A stretch of DNA of 64,000 bases. It comes from Albidovulum sediminicola (GTDB lineage: Bacteria > Pseudomonadota > Alphaproteobacteria > Rhodobacterales > Rhodobacteraceae). The notes under the pieces were generated by a model. That model made no database searches and had not been told where the DNA came from. It was given only the letters and a program-made list of their open reading frames with translations. A program made the position numbers and the translations under genes. Of this stretch, positions 9,154 to 18,356 are shown piece by piece. The stretch's first letter is position 1; the number at the start of each line of letters is the position of its first letter. The stretch is from contig NZ_JAOWLA010000013.1 in NCBI RefSeq assembly GCF_025751575.1, forward strand, positions 62,001 through 126,000, written 5' to 3'.

Positions 9154-10446
9154 TCAGACCAGCACGCCCTCCGCCGTCAGCCGGGTCTTGCCGCCCAGCC
9201 AGGGCACCAGCGCCTCGGGCATGACGACCGACCCGTCGGCCTGCTGGCCGTTTTCCAGAATCGCGATCAGGCAGCGCCCGACGGCGAGGCCCGATCCGTT
9301 CAGCGTATGGACGTAATCCGGCTTGCCGCCGCCCGCCGGACGGTAGCGCGCGTTCATCCGCCGCGCCTGGAAATCGCCGCAGACCGAGACCGAGGAGATT
9401 TCGCGATACTTGTTCTGCCCCGGCAGCCAGACCTCGATGTCATGGGTCTTGCGGGCGCCAAAGCCCATGTCGCCAGTGCAAAGCACCACGGTGCGGTAGG
9501 GCAGGCCCAGCCGCTCCAGCACCGCCTGCGCGCAATTCGTCATGCGCTCGTGTTCGTCCAGCGAGGTTTCGGGCGTGGTGATCGACACCATCTCGACCTT
9601 CTCGAACTGGTGCTGGCGGAGCATGCCAGAGGTGTCCTTGCCCGCGCTGCCCGCTTCCGAGCGGAAGCACTGGGTATGCGCGGTCATGCGGATCGGCAGC
9701 GCCGCCTCCTCCACAATGTCGCCCGCGACGGTATTGGTCAGCGTGACTTCCGAGGTCGGGATCAGCCACCAGCCATTGGTGGTCTGGTAGCTGTCCTCGG
9801 CGAATTTCGGCAGCTGGTTGGTGCCGTACATCGCCTCGTCCTTGACGAGAACCGGAGTGATCGTCTCGGTCAGGCCGTGCTCGCCCGTGTGCAGGTCCAG
9901 CATGAATTGCGCCAGCGCCCGGTGGATGCGCGCGACGCCCCCGCGCAGCAGCACGAAGCGGGCACCCGACAGCTTGGCGGCGGTCTCGAAATCCATCCCG
10001 GGCTTCACGCCGGCGATCTCGAAATGCTCGACCGGCTTGAAATCGAAGCCGCGCGGCGTGCCCCAGCGGCGGATTTCCTGGTTGTCGTTTTCGTCCGCGC
10101 CCTCGGGCACGTCGTCATGCGGCAGGTTCGGGATGCCCAGGAGGATGTCGCGCAGCCGCGCGTCCTCCTCGCCGGCTTCGGCGCTGAGCTTCGCAATCTC
10201 GGCCTTTTTTTCCGCCACCAGCGCGCGGAGCCGTTCGAACTCCGCCTCGTCGCCCCGCGCCTTGGCCGCGCCGACCTCCTTGGAGGCCGCGTTCTGCGCC
10301 GCCTGCGCGGTTTCGGCGGCCAGGATCTTCGCCCGGCGGCCTTCATCGATGGCGAGGATCTCGGACGACAGCCCCGAAAGCCCCCGGCGCGCAAGGGCGG
10401 CATCGAAGGCGGCGGGATTTTCGCGGATAGCGCGGATGTCGTGCAT
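9154..10446 (-). CDS. serS: seryl-tRNA synthetase
   Basis: The ATG at 10446 gives a 430-residue protein of the usual size that begins [15 protein letters not shown]. The N-terminal 110 residues form the long tRNA-binding coiled coil, rich in Ala, Glu, Lys and Arg. The class II catalytic core follows, with motif 2 ([20 protein letters not shown]) and motif 3 ([16 protein letters not shown]). It charges tRNA-Ser, and tRNA-Sec where present. The frame is open upstream for another 330 bases but that stretch is low-complexity and has no family similarity. The gene converges on der and is monocistronic. Confidence 0.97.
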   Translation of the reverse strand: MHDIRAIRENPAAFDAALARRGLSGLSSEILAIDEGRRAKILAAETAQAAQNAASKEVGAAKARGDEAEFERLRALVAEKKAEIAKLSAEAGEEDARLRDILLGIPNLPHDDVPEGADENDNQEIRRWGTPRGFDFKPVEHFEIAGVKPGMDFETAAKLSGARFVLLRGGVARIHRALAQFMLDLHTGEHGLTETITPVLVKDEAMYGTNQLPKFAEDSYQTTNGWWLIPTSEVTLTNTVAGDIVEEAALPIRMTAHTQCFRSEAGSAGKDTSGMLRQHQFEKVEMVSITTPETSLDEHERMTNCAQAVLERLGLPYRTVVLCTGDMGFGARKTHDIEVWLPGQNKYREISSVSVCGDFQARRMNARYRPAGGGKPDYVHTLNGSGLAVGRCLIAILENGQQADGSVVMPEALVPWLGGKTRLTAEGVLV

Positions 10447-10654
10447 GATTGGCCTCAAGACTGAATGTGGGCTGCCTATGCCATATCGGCGGCCCTTGTG
10501 GAAGCGCAACGACGCATCGCCGCCCGCCCGCCCGCAGTTCACCCGCGCCAGTGGGCCGCCATCTGCGGCAAGCGCGGACCACGGAAATGTGCTAGGCTTG
10601 GTCAGGCGCCGCGGACATGACGCCCGAGGTGCCGATCCGGCAGGAGGGAGTGCC

Positions 10655-10957
10655 ATGACCGCGATGAATGTCGTCAGGATGAGGGTCAAGCCAGGACAGC
10701 AGGCCGCCTTCGAGGGCCACCACGACAGCCGCAGCCTTGCGGAGCTGAAAGGCTTGCGTGCCCTACGGCTCGTCAAGACAGGTGAGCGGGACTATGTCGT
10801 CGTCGGAGAGTGGGATGATATGGCCGCGCTCGCCGCGGCGCGCCCCGCGATGATCGCGCTTCTCGACGGGTTCCGTGACAGCCTGGAGGATCTGGGCGGC
10901 GGCCTGGGCGTGACCGATCCGCATTCGGGCGAGGTCGTCGTCGAGCGCCGCAACTAG
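10655..10957 (+). CDS. small antibiotic-biosynthesis-monooxygenase-like (ABM) protein
   Basis: A strong ribosome site (CAGGAGGGAG) precedes the ATG at 10655. The 100-residue product has the ferredoxin-like dimeric alpha/beta barrel pattern of ABM proteins: an N-terminal strand [17 protein letters not shown], a central [21 protein letters not shown] and a helical middle. Members include heme-degrading and quinol monooxygenases, but many have no known role, and no catalytic residue can be assigned here. It stands alone between serS (divergent) and the amidase. The function is unassigned beyond the fold. Confidence 0.65.
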   Translation: MTAMNVVRMRVKPGQQAAFEGHHDSRSLAELKGLRALRLVKTGERDYVVVGEWDDMAALAAARPAMIALLDGFRDSLEDLGGGLGVTDPHSGEVVVERRN

Positions 10958-11078
10958 GTCATCGCGGGGGTCAACCCGCCTCGGCCGCTTCAGACCGACC
11001 GCGCCTATCCCTTTGGGGGAATATTGCGCCGGGCCGCGCTTTGCTAAGGCTTGTCCCAGCAAAAGGGGGGGACGCGCG

Positions 11079-11960
11079 ATGACCGAAGTGACGTTTGCGG
11101 CGACGCAGATGGCGTGCAGCTGGGATGCCGACGAGACGCTCGCAAGGGCGGAAAGCCTGGTTCTGCGGGCGGCAGAGGCCGGGGCCGAGGTCATCCTCCT
11201 CCAGGAGCTGTTCGAGGCGCCGTACTTCTGCCTGGAGATCGTGGAACGCCATCTGGACCTCGCCCGCACCTTGGAAGAGAACCGGGCCGTCCAGCATTTC
11301 CGGGCGCTGGCCCGGCGCCTTGGCGTCGTGCTGCCGATCTCGTTCTTCGAGCGCGCGGGGCTTGCGCATTACAACACGCTGGCCATGATCGATGCGGACG
11401 GGGAGATCCTGGGCACCTACCGCAAGACCCATATCCCCCAAAGCGCGGGCTACGAGGAAAAGTTCTACTTCACCCCCGGCGACACCGGCTTCAAGGTCTT
11501 CCAGACGCGGTTCGGCCGGATCGGCTGCGGCATCTGCTGGGATCAGTGGTTCCCCGAGACCGCCCGTTCGCTGGCGCTGCTGGGGGCGGAGGCGCTTTTG
11601 TTCCCCACCGCCATCGGGTCGGAGCCGCATTTCCCGACCCTCGATAGCGCCGCCCATTGGCAGCGCACGATGCAGGGGCACGCGGCCGCCAACATCTTGC
11701 CGGTGATCGCCTCGAACCGTATTGGGACTGAGCGGGACGGGCAGACGGAGGTGACCTTCTACGGCTCGTCCTTCATCGCCGACCAGACCGGCGCAATGGT
11801 CGCGGAGGCCGGGCGCGACGAGGAGTCGGTGATCACCGCGACCTTCGATCTGGCCGCGATCGCGCAGCAGCGGCGCTTTTGGGGCGTCTTCCGGGACCGC
11901 AGGCCGGACATGTATGGCGCGCTCGCGACGATGGACGGCACCAACCGGGTGGTTGGCTAG
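11079..11960 (+). CDS. aguB: N-carbamoylputrescine amidase (nitrilase superfamily)
   Basis: The 293-residue product carries the carbon-nitrogen hydrolase triad: Glu in LLQELFEAPYF (about residue 45), Lys in GTYRKTHIPQ (about 120) and Cys in GCGICWDQWFPETAR (about 157). The CWDQWFPE sequence and the length are characteristic of AguB, which converts N-carbamoylputrescine to putrescine, CO2 and ammonia in the agmatine route. No agmatine deiminase gene is in the window, so the pathway link rests on family similarity. AAAAGGGGGGG lies upstream of the chosen ATG. Confidence 0.85.
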   Translation: MTEVTFAATQMACSWDADETLARAESLVLRAAEAGAEVILLQELFEAPYFCLEIVERHLDLARTLEENRAVQHFRALARRLGVVLPISFFERAGLAHYNTLAMIDADGEILGTYRKTHIPQSAGYEEKFYFTPGDTGFKVFQTRFGRIGCGICWDQWFPETARSLALLGAEALLFPTAIGSEPHFPTLDSAAHWQRTMQGHAAANILPVIASNRIGTERDGQTEVTFYGSSFIADQTGAMVAEAGRDEESVITATFDLAAIAQQRRFWGVFRDRRPDMYGALATMDGTNRVVG

Positions 11961-11977
11961 GGCCACCCGCGCGCGAG

Positions 11978-12306
11978 CTACGGCGCCGGGCGATAGCGCC
12001 CCTGAAGCGCCAGGGGCGCCTTGGCCTCCCGCTCGCTCAGCATGGCCAGGACCGCCGCGCGCCCTTCGTGCAGAAGCCAGGAGGCCTCGTTGATCAGCGT
12101 GGCCTCGATCCGCAGGGCAATACGGGCCGCGTCGGCGGGTGCGCACCCAGCATGGCCAGCGCATCGGGATCGGTGCCCGCATGGCCCGCAAGTTCCACCA
12201 GACGCATCGTCCCCAATCCGGCGATGCTGGCCCGTGGCTTTTCCATGCTGATCGCGTCCGCGGGCATGATGGTATCCGGTATGGAATTTCGAGCTAAAAG
12301 CTTCAA
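11978..12306 (-). pseudogene. remnant of a 3-hydroxyacyl-CoA dehydrogenase-like gene
   Basis: Two short pieces in different frames are visible on the minus strand. The first begins near 12306 with MEKPRASIAGLGTM, which looks like the start of a Rossmann NAD site. It jumps straight to RLVELAGHAGTDPDA and then runs out of frame. The second frame continues with RIALRIEATLINEASWLLHEG, similar to the C-terminal domain of 3-hydroxyacyl-CoA dehydrogenases, and ends at 11978. Several hundred residues are missing. Its position at the edge of a decayed aromatic-CoA cluster fits a beta-oxidation-type enzyme. The family call is tentative. Confidence 0.4.
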
Positions 12307-12365
12307 ACTTGAACTTGTTTTCCGCCGGTGCCACGCTGACCGGGATCTGGGCGGAAAGGCGGCGC

Positions 12366-13900
12366 ATGACGGTTCTGTGTCTCGGGAGCGGTCCGGCGGG
12401 GCTTTACTTCGCGATCTCGATGAAGCTGCGCGACGCTGGCCATCAGGTCACGGTGCGGGAGCGGAGCCGCGCAAATGACGCCTTTGGCCGGGGCGTGGTG
12501 CTGTCGGACGCTGCGCCGCGCCGGATGCAGCAGAACGACCCGGCCTCCACCGACGCGATCCGCAGCCATTTCGTTTGTTGGGACGACATCGTGGTTGTCC
12601 ATGACGGTCGCCGCACCGTGTCGGGCGGGCGCGGCTTTGCCGGGATCGGCCGCAAACAGATGCTTGTCCTCCTGCAGGACCACGCCCGCGCCCTCGGCGT
12701 CGATCTGCGGGTCGAGACGGAGTTCGACGGGGCCGAAACAAGCTGCAAGATCTGCGAACGTCACGCTGGCGGGCATGCGCTGATGTCGCACGCCGCCCAC
12801 CTGCGCGGCCCGACGGTCTGGATGAAGTTCCCGCGCGTGATCTGCGAAAGCTGGTACAACGGCAATGTCGTGCTGATGGGGGACGCGGCCACCAGGGGGT
12901 ATCTCTCGATCGGACCGGGCGTACGGCTCGCCTTCGACAGCGCCATCGCGCTCGCGGACTACCTGCTTAACGAACCGCCGCTGGAGGCCGCTTTTGAGCG
13001 CTACCAGGCGGAACGGCGGACCGAGGTGCTGCGCCTTCAATCGGCGTCGCGCAACAGCCTGGAATGGTTCGAGGCGGCGGAGCGCTACCCGGACCTGCCA
13101 CCGGAACAGTTCGCCTGCTCGCTGCTGACCCGCTCGCAACGGATCAGCCACGAAAACCTGCGGCTGCGCGATCCTGACTGGCTGCGGGGCGCAAGGCCTC
13201 GGTCCAGGTCCCGTGGGAGGACAACGAGATGCCGGTGACGGAGGGCGGTTGGGACATCCTCGGCCCCTCGGCGCTGCCATGGTCGCCCGATCATGCCGCC
13301 CCGCGCGCGATGACTCGCGCCGGCATGGACCGGGTGCGGGACGAGAGCCCAGTGTCGACCCTGCGCACGGACGATTGCGCCGGGCAGTTGGAAGACCGCA
13401 TGCGTTGGCCGCTGGAGGTCTTCCGCGCCATGCGCGCCGCCTGGGGCGATCGCAAGCCGACGTCGGTGCGCATCTCTGCCAACGATTGGGGAGGGGATCA
13501 CGGCGTGACCCCGGCTGAGGCGGTGGAGATCTCGCGGCTCTTCGCAAGGGCCGGGGCCGATATGATCGATGTGGGCGCAGGCCAGATCCCGACCGATGCG
13601 AAGCCCGTCTACGGCCGCATGTTCCAGACGCGACTCTCCGACCGCATCCGCAACGAGGCGGGCCTGGCGACCATGGCCGTGGGCAACACCACGGAGGTCG
13701 GCCAGGTCAATGTGATCCTGCTGGCGGCGCGGGCGGATCTTGGCTGCCTCGCGCGCCCGCACCTCGCCGATCCGTACTCGACGCTGCACGCGGCGGCGGA
13801 ACTGGACGACGAGGCCGAGGAATGGCCGCGCCCTTGCCATCGGGGGCGCGACCAGGCGCGGCGGCTCAGGGAAAAGGCGGCGGAGGTGATCCGGGCATGA
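12366..13900 (+). pseudogene. decayed 2-aminobenzoyl-CoA/salicylyl-CoA monooxygenase-reductase (FAD + OYE-like fusion)
   Basis: The first part (12366-13238) begins with an FAD site, LCLGSGPAGLYFAISMKL, and keeps GRGVVLSDAAPRRM, GFAGIGRKQML and WYNGNVVLMGDAA. More than 100 residues between these blocks are missing. A frame change near 13200-13230 leads into the second part. That part keeps ILGPSALPWSPDHAAPRAMTRAGMDRVRD, RISANDWGGD and PVYGRMFQTRLSDRIRNEAG, all typical of the C-terminal Old Yellow Enzyme-like domain of the bifunctional anthraniloyl-CoA (or salicylyl-CoA) hydroxylase. The barrel's N-terminal half and the stretch after MDRVRD are deleted. About 510 residues remain of an expected 760-790. 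It cannot be functional. Confidence 0.75.
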
Positions 13901-14637
13901 GCATGACGGGAAAACGGGTGCTGATCACCGGGGGCGGGACGGGCGCGGGGGCCGACCTTGCGCTGGGCTTTGCCCACGCAGGTGCGGAGGTCGTCATCAG
14001 CGGTCGCCGGTCCGAGCCGCTTCGTGCCACCGCCGCGCGGCATGATGCGATAAGCTGGGTCCTGGCGGACGTGACCGACGAAGCCTCGGTCCAGGCGATG
14101 TTCGCCGAGGCCGGACCCTGCCAGATCGTCATCGCCAACGCCGGTGCCGCCGACAGCCGGGTGATGGCGAAAACCACGCTCGACCAGTGGAACGCGATGA
14201 TCGCGGTCAATCTGACGGGCGCCTTCCTGACGCTGCGCGAGGGGCTGAGGCAGATGGACGGCTGGGGGCGGCTCATTGCCATCGCCTCGACCGCGGGGGT
14301 GAAAGGTTACGGGAAGATTGCGCCTTATGCTGCTGCAAAACATGGAGTTATTGGAATCGTTCGGTCGCTGGCGCTGGAGATCGCCCGCAGCCCGGTGACG
14401 GTCAACGCAATCTGCCCGGGCTTCCTCGACACGCCCATGACCGACCACTCGTTGGAGGTCATCGCCGGGAAAACCGGTCGCAGCCGGGCCGAAGCCCGGG
14501 CGGTCCTGGAGGCGATGAGCCCGCAGAACCGGTTGATCCAGCCCGCCGAGGTCACGGCCTGCGCGCTTTGGCTTTGCGCGCCGGGATCGGAGGGGGTGAA
14601 CGGGCAGGCGCTCTCCATCAACGGGGGCGAGGCATGA
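13897..14637 (+). CDS. SDR-family oxidoreductase, intact inside the decayed cluster
   Basis: The 246-residue protein has all classical short-chain dehydrogenase motifs: TGGGTGAGADLALG for NAD(P) binding at about residue 12, NAG at about 90, the catalytic Ser in ASTAGVKGYGKI, YAAAK near residue 150, and PGFLDTPMTD after the active site. The start codon overlaps the stop of the preceding pseudogene (ATGA). In anthranilate and salicylate CoA clusters an SDR of this type accompanies the monooxygenase and is thought to act as a hydroxyacyl-CoA dehydrogenase. The reading frame is undamaged although its neighbours are broken. Present activity and substrate are unknown. Confidence 0.85.
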   Translation: MSMTGKRVLITGGGTGAGADLALGFAHAGAEVVISGRRSEPLRATAARHDAISWVLADVTDEASVQAMFAEAGPCQIVIANAGAADSRVMAKTTLDQWNAMIAVNLTGAFLTLREGLRQMDGWGRLIAIASTAGVKGYGKIAPYAAAKHGVIGIVRSLALEIARSPVTVNAICPGFLDTPMTDHSLEVIAGKTGRSRAEARAVLEAMSPQNRLIQPAEVTACALWLCAPGSEGVNGQALSINGGEA

Positions 14638-15061
14638 GCGATCTGTCCAAGCGCCGCCTGAAGCTCTGGATCCGCCTTCTTGCGGTCACCCGGACCGCCG
14701 AGAACCGCCTGCGGGAGTTCCTGCGCGTCGAACATGGCACCACGCTTCCCCGGTTCGACGTGATGGCCGCGCTTTACCGGCGGCGCGGGGGCGTCACGAT
14801 GAGCGAGCTGAGCCGGATGCTGCTGGTGTCGAACGGGAACGCCACCGCGGTGGTGGACCGGCTGGAGGCGGAGGCAATGGTGCGCCGCACGCCTTCTCAG
14901 ACCGATCGCCGCACCGTCTTCGTGGCGCTGACCGAGGCGGGGCTGGCCGCCTTTGAGACGCTGGCCGCAGACCATGAGCGCGAGTGGATGCGATCTTCGC
15001 GAGCCTCTGCCAGGAGGATCTCGACCAGTTGACGGAGATACTGAAAAGGTTTGTAAAGTAA
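14634..15061 (+). pseudogene. MarR-family regulator with a C-terminal frameshift
   Basis: Starts with an ATGA overlap after the SDR gene. Residues 1-116 are a normal MarR protein: a dimerisation helix, the winged helix (VTMSELSRMLLVSNGNATAVVDRL) and the wing (RRTPSQTDRRTVFVALTEAG). After EWM the frame drifts into a meaningless tail that ends at 15032. In the frame shifted by one base from about 14987 the expected last helix appears, reading DAIFASLCQEDLDQLTEIL and ending at 15061. A single lost base therefore removes the normal last dimerisation helix. The winged helix is intact, so residual DNA binding is possible. It was presumably the local repressor of the aromatic-CoA cluster. Confidence 0.7.
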
Positions 15062-15069
15062 TGAGTTAG

Positions 15070-15746
15070 ATGGCAAACCTCGCGTCGGTGTATTTCTTGT
15101 GGGAGATCCGGGACCAGATCGCGGTGATCCACCTGAACCGGCCCGACCGAAAGAACCCTCTGACATTCGAGAGCTACGCGGAACTGCGCGACACCTTCCG
15201 CGTGTTGCCCTGTGCCGGGGACGTGGATGTGGCGGTGCTTGCGCCGAACGGCGGCAACTTCTGTTCGGGCGGGGATGTCCACGACATCATCGGACCCTTC
15301 GTCAGCATGGACATGAAGGGGCCTCAGGACCGCGACGCCTGAGGCCAAGTGCGCCTTCCTTTTCACTCGCGCAGGGCTTGCTGGGTGCGACTTGGGGCCT
15401 GTGCCGCGCTGCCGCGCATCATCGGCTAGGGGTGGGCTGCAGAACTGCTGTAAATGGGGCGCAGCAAGGGGGCGCGGGAGGGCGCGGATTGGGGCTTCTG
15501 AAACGCGCTGCATCCGGCCGACCGGCTGGAGGAGGAGGCGATGGCGCTCACCCGCCGGATCGCGGCGGGGCCGGTCTTTGCCCATGGCATCACAAGATCC
15601 AGCTGAACCAGGAGTGGAACCTGGGCCTCAACCAGGCGATTGCGGCGGAGGCGCAAGCGCAGGCCATCTGCATGCAGACCCGCGATTTCGAACGCGCCTA
15701 CCGTGCCTTCGTGGCCAAAAAGACGCCGGTGTTCCAAGGGAGCTGA
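15070..15746 (+). pseudogene. enoyl-CoA hydratase remnant
   Basis: The N-terminal piece (15070-15342) reads VYFLWEIRDQIAVIHLNRPDRKNPLTFESY and keeps the oxyanion region NGGNFCSGGDVHDIIGPF, then stops. The central active-site domain is mostly lost or out of frame. The C-terminal helix reappears at about 15580-15746 (QLNQEWNLGLNQAIAAEAQA and ICMQTRDFERAYRAFVAKK), matching the end of crotonase-family proteins from aromatic-CoA clusters. At least two frameshifts and one deletion separate the pieces. The original enzyme would have hydrated a ring-derived enoyl-CoA. Confidence 0.7.
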
Positions 15747-15757
15747 GGTCAAGGAAA

Positions 15758-15804
15758 AGGGGGGCAGCCCCCCTGACCCCCCCGGATACTTGGGAATAGA
15801 AGAA
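15758..15804 (+). repeat. second copy of the intergenic hairpin repeat
   Basis: GGGGGG (15759-15764) pairs with CCCCCC (15768-15773), followed by CCCCCCCGGATACTTGG and an A-rich tail. This is the same architecture as 9081-9129 in the opposite orientation. It lies between the hydratase and acyl-CoA dehydrogenase remnants, immediately before the ATG at 15808. Confidence 0.5.
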
Positions 15805-15807
15805 AAG

Positions 15808-16502
15808 ATGAGCGACGATCGCTTCCGGGACTGGCCCTTCTTCGCGGATCGTCACCGCGACCTGGCGGCGCGGCTTGAAGCCTGGTGCGGCGCCCAGTTG
15901 CCGGTCGATCATGACGATTCCGATGCCGCCTCCCGTGGCCTTGTCGCGGCCCTGGGGCGGGCGTCTGGCTGCGCGCGACCGGAGCCAGCGCAGGGGAGCG
16001 GCTGGATATCCGCACGCTGAGCGTGATGCGGGAGGTGATGGCGCCCCACCCGCTGGCGCGCTGACCGGCGCGCCCGGGCAGGGGTTCAAGGTTGCGATGA
16101 CGGTTCAGGACCATTTCCGCCCGGCCGTCGGGGCGGCGGCACTCCGCCTTGCCCGCCGGCGCTGGAGAAGGCGTTGGCGCGGGTGCGTCCGGGGGGCTCT
16201 CGGACCACCAGATTGTGCTGGCCATCTGGCCGACATGGCGTTGAAGATCGACGCGGCGTTGCTGGTCTTTCGCGCGGTCGGGGTCAAGGATCAGGGTGCC
16301 GCGCGCATCAGCCGCGAGGGCCAAGCTTTGCGCGACCGAAGCGACGCAGGAGGTCATCGACATGGCCGTGCAGCCGTACGGCGGCGACGGGGTGCGCCAC
16401 GGATCGGCGGTCGAGCGCCTTTACCGCGAAATCCGGGCGCTGCGCATCTACGAAGGGGCTTCGGACGTTCAGCGGATGGTGATCGCAAGGGCGCTGCAAT
16501 GA
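15808..16502 (+). pseudogene. acyl-CoA dehydrogenase remnant
   Basis: Pieces of one acyl-CoA dehydrogenase can be followed through changing frames. The N-terminus is SDDRFRDWPFFADRHRDLAA at 15808. Most of the N-terminal and middle domains are deleted. A middle scrap reads GQGFKVAMTVQDHFRP with [12 protein letters not shown], around 16070-16255. The C-terminus (16296-16502) has [21 protein letters not shown] and [20 protein letters not shown], the conserved FAD-binding end of the family. About 230 of the expected 380 residues remain, with frameshifts and stops between the pieces. Its last codon overlaps the start of the following thioesterase fragment. Confidence 0.7.
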
Positions 16503-16771
16503 TCTACCGCCGCGCGATCCGCGTCGAATTCAACCACTGCGATCCGGCGGGGATCGTCTTCTACCCGCGCTACTTCGAGATGACCAACTCGGTCTGCGAA
16601 CGCTTCTTCCGCGAGGTTGCGGGCCATTCCTGTGCCGCGATGATGGTGGCGGGTGAGGGGGTGCCGACCGAGCGCATGGAGGCCGATTTCCACGCCCATT
16701 GCGGCGCGCACCACCGGCTGACGGTCGCGCCGACGCTGTTTCTGGTCGATGGGGGGCGGCCGAAGTCCTAG
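16499..16771 (+). pseudogene. truncated hotdog acyl-CoA thioesterase
   Basis: Ninety residues of a 4-hydroxybenzoyl-CoA-type thioesterase of about 135 residues are preserved. The active-site loop is EFNHCDPAGIVFYPRYFEM, with the catalytic Asp at about residue 16. The frame then ends early after a short deletion (HHRLTVAPTLFLVDGGRPKS) and the last strands of the hotdog fold are missing. It starts with ATGA coupling to the acyl-CoA dehydrogenase remnant. The truncation, together with the state of the neighbours, argues for a pseudogene. Confidence 0.65.
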
Positions 16772-16817
16772 CCGGATGATGTCCGTGACCGCATCACAAC
16801 CGTCAGGGAGTGTTCCG

Positions 16818-17216
16818 ATGGTGCACAAGTTCCTCCATCCCGAGGGCTGGAAGCCCGCGATCGGTTAATCGAACGGCGCCGCCGTGACGGGGCGCATGGT
16901 CTTTACCGGCGGCATGGTGGGGTGGAACGCCGACCGCCGGCTCGAAAGCGAAGCGTTCGTTGATCAGGCTGCCCAGGCGCTGCGCAATGTCGTGGCGGTT
17001 CTGGCCTACGCCGGGGCGCGGCCGGGGCATTTGGTTCGGTTGACCTGATTTGCCACCGAAAAGTAGAAATAATTTATGATGTCAGAGCTTTGGGGCTGTC
17101 TATTAAGTTGTGATCGGCGCGCATTACCCGGCGATGGCGCTGGTACCGGTGCTGGTGCGGGTCGAGGATCGCGTCACGGTCGTGATCTTGGCAGCGGCGG
17201 TCATTCCGCGGGACTG
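16818..17216 (+). pseudogene. RidA-family (YjgF) remnant
   Basis: ATG at 16818 opens MVHKFLHPEGWKPAIG, then an in-frame TAA (16866-16868) interrupts the frame. Reading continues as GRMVFTGGMVGWNADRRLESE and ALRNVVAVLAYAGARPGHLVRLT up to about 17046. An AT-rich stretch that does not belong to the gene follows (about 17049-17105). The typical RidA C-terminus then reappears (AHYPAMALVPVLVRVEDRVTVV), ending at the TGA at 17214-17216. RidA proteins are imine/enamine deaminases, and one is commonly found in aminobenzoyl-CoA clusters. Confidence 0.65.
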
Positions 17217-17242
17217 AGGCGCAGCGCACGAGGGGAGCCGCA

Positions 17243-18270
17243 GTGCCGGGACCAAGGGGACATGTGGACAGCTTCACGCGGGACAATCTGCCGCCGGCGG
17301 ACCAATGACCTGAGATCCGGCTGGACCCGTTCTACTATCCCGAGTGGCTGAACGCGGGCGTGGAACTCTGCGACCGGATGGTCGAGCGGGGATTTGCCGG
17401 CCACACGGCGCTGATCGGCAATGGGCGCATCCGGACCTAAAAGGAACTGGCGGATTGGTCGAATCGGATCGCTCATGTTTTGATTGAGGATTATGGCGTA
17501 AAGCATAAGAACTGCATTCTTATTCGATATGCGAATAGCCCTGCGCTGGTCGCGTGCTGGCTGGCTGCGACCAAGGTGAGCGCGGTTGTCGTGAACACGA
17601 TGCCTATGCGGGGGGCGGGAGAACTGGCCAAGATCGTGGACAAGGTTGAAATCGGCCTGGCGCTGTGCGACACCTGCCTGATGGAGGAGATGGTGGCCTG
17701 CGCGAAGGGCTCGCGCCACCTGCGCAAGGTGATCGGTGTCGACGGGACGGCCAATCGCGGCGTGGAGCTTGACTGCGTGGCGCTAAACAAGCCGCTGCGG
17801 TTCGAGGCCGCGCGGACGGGCCGGGACGACGTGGCGTTTCTGGGGGTCACCCGCGGCACGGCGGGCTCGCCCAAGGCCACGATGCATTTCCACCGCGACC
17901 TTCCAATCATCGCGGACGGCTACGCGCGCGAGGTGCCGGGCGGCACGCCGGACGATGGCTTCGTCGAATCGCCGCGCCTGGCCTTCACGTTCGGGCTTGG
18001 CGGGTTCGCGGTCTTTCCGTTGCGTTTTGGCGCCGCGGACGCGCTTCTGGAACAGGCAACGCCCGCCAATCTGCTCTCGATCATCGAGGCGCATGTGGTC
18101 CTGGCCGAGGGGGGGCGCCCGACGATGCGACGAACCTCCGGCTGCGGGATCATGTGAAACGGACCATCGCGCCTTAGAAGTATCCGCCCAGGATCGTCTT
18201 TACCCGCGCAATGCCGAAGGCGCAGGCGGGCAAGATCCAGCGCTTCCGCTTGCGCGATCCGGGCGGGTGA
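17243..18270 (+). pseudogene. decayed 2-aminobenzoate/benzoate-CoA ligase (AMP-binding)
   Basis: From a GTG at 17243 the frame reads HVDSFTRDNLPPADQ, with nonsense codons at 17306-17308 (TGA) and 17438-17440 (TAA). The adenylate-forming domain is otherwise readable (LNAGVELCDRMVERGFAGHTALIGNGR, ALVACWLAATKVSAVVVNTMPM, ATMHFHRDLPIIADGYAREV), with a degraded P-loop (TRGTAGSPK). After NLLSIIEAHVVLAEGG about 200 residues are missing. The fused C-terminal end is out of frame with another nonsense codon at 18175-18177, and finishes with AGKIQRFRLRDPGG at 18270. The sequence style matches ligases that activate anthranilate or benzoate at the start of CoA-dependent ring degradation. Confidence 0.75.
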
Positions 18271-18356
18271 GGGGCGTGAGGCGGTGAAATTCTGGGTTGC
18301 AAGCAGATGCAAACCCTTCAAGGTGAGCGCGAACAAACCACGGGGAGACAATCTAG

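Noticed and set aside
9307-10464. A long plus-strand open frame opposite serS
   Set aside because: The minus-strand frame encodes a complete seryl-tRNA synthetase; the opposite frame has no recognisable motif.
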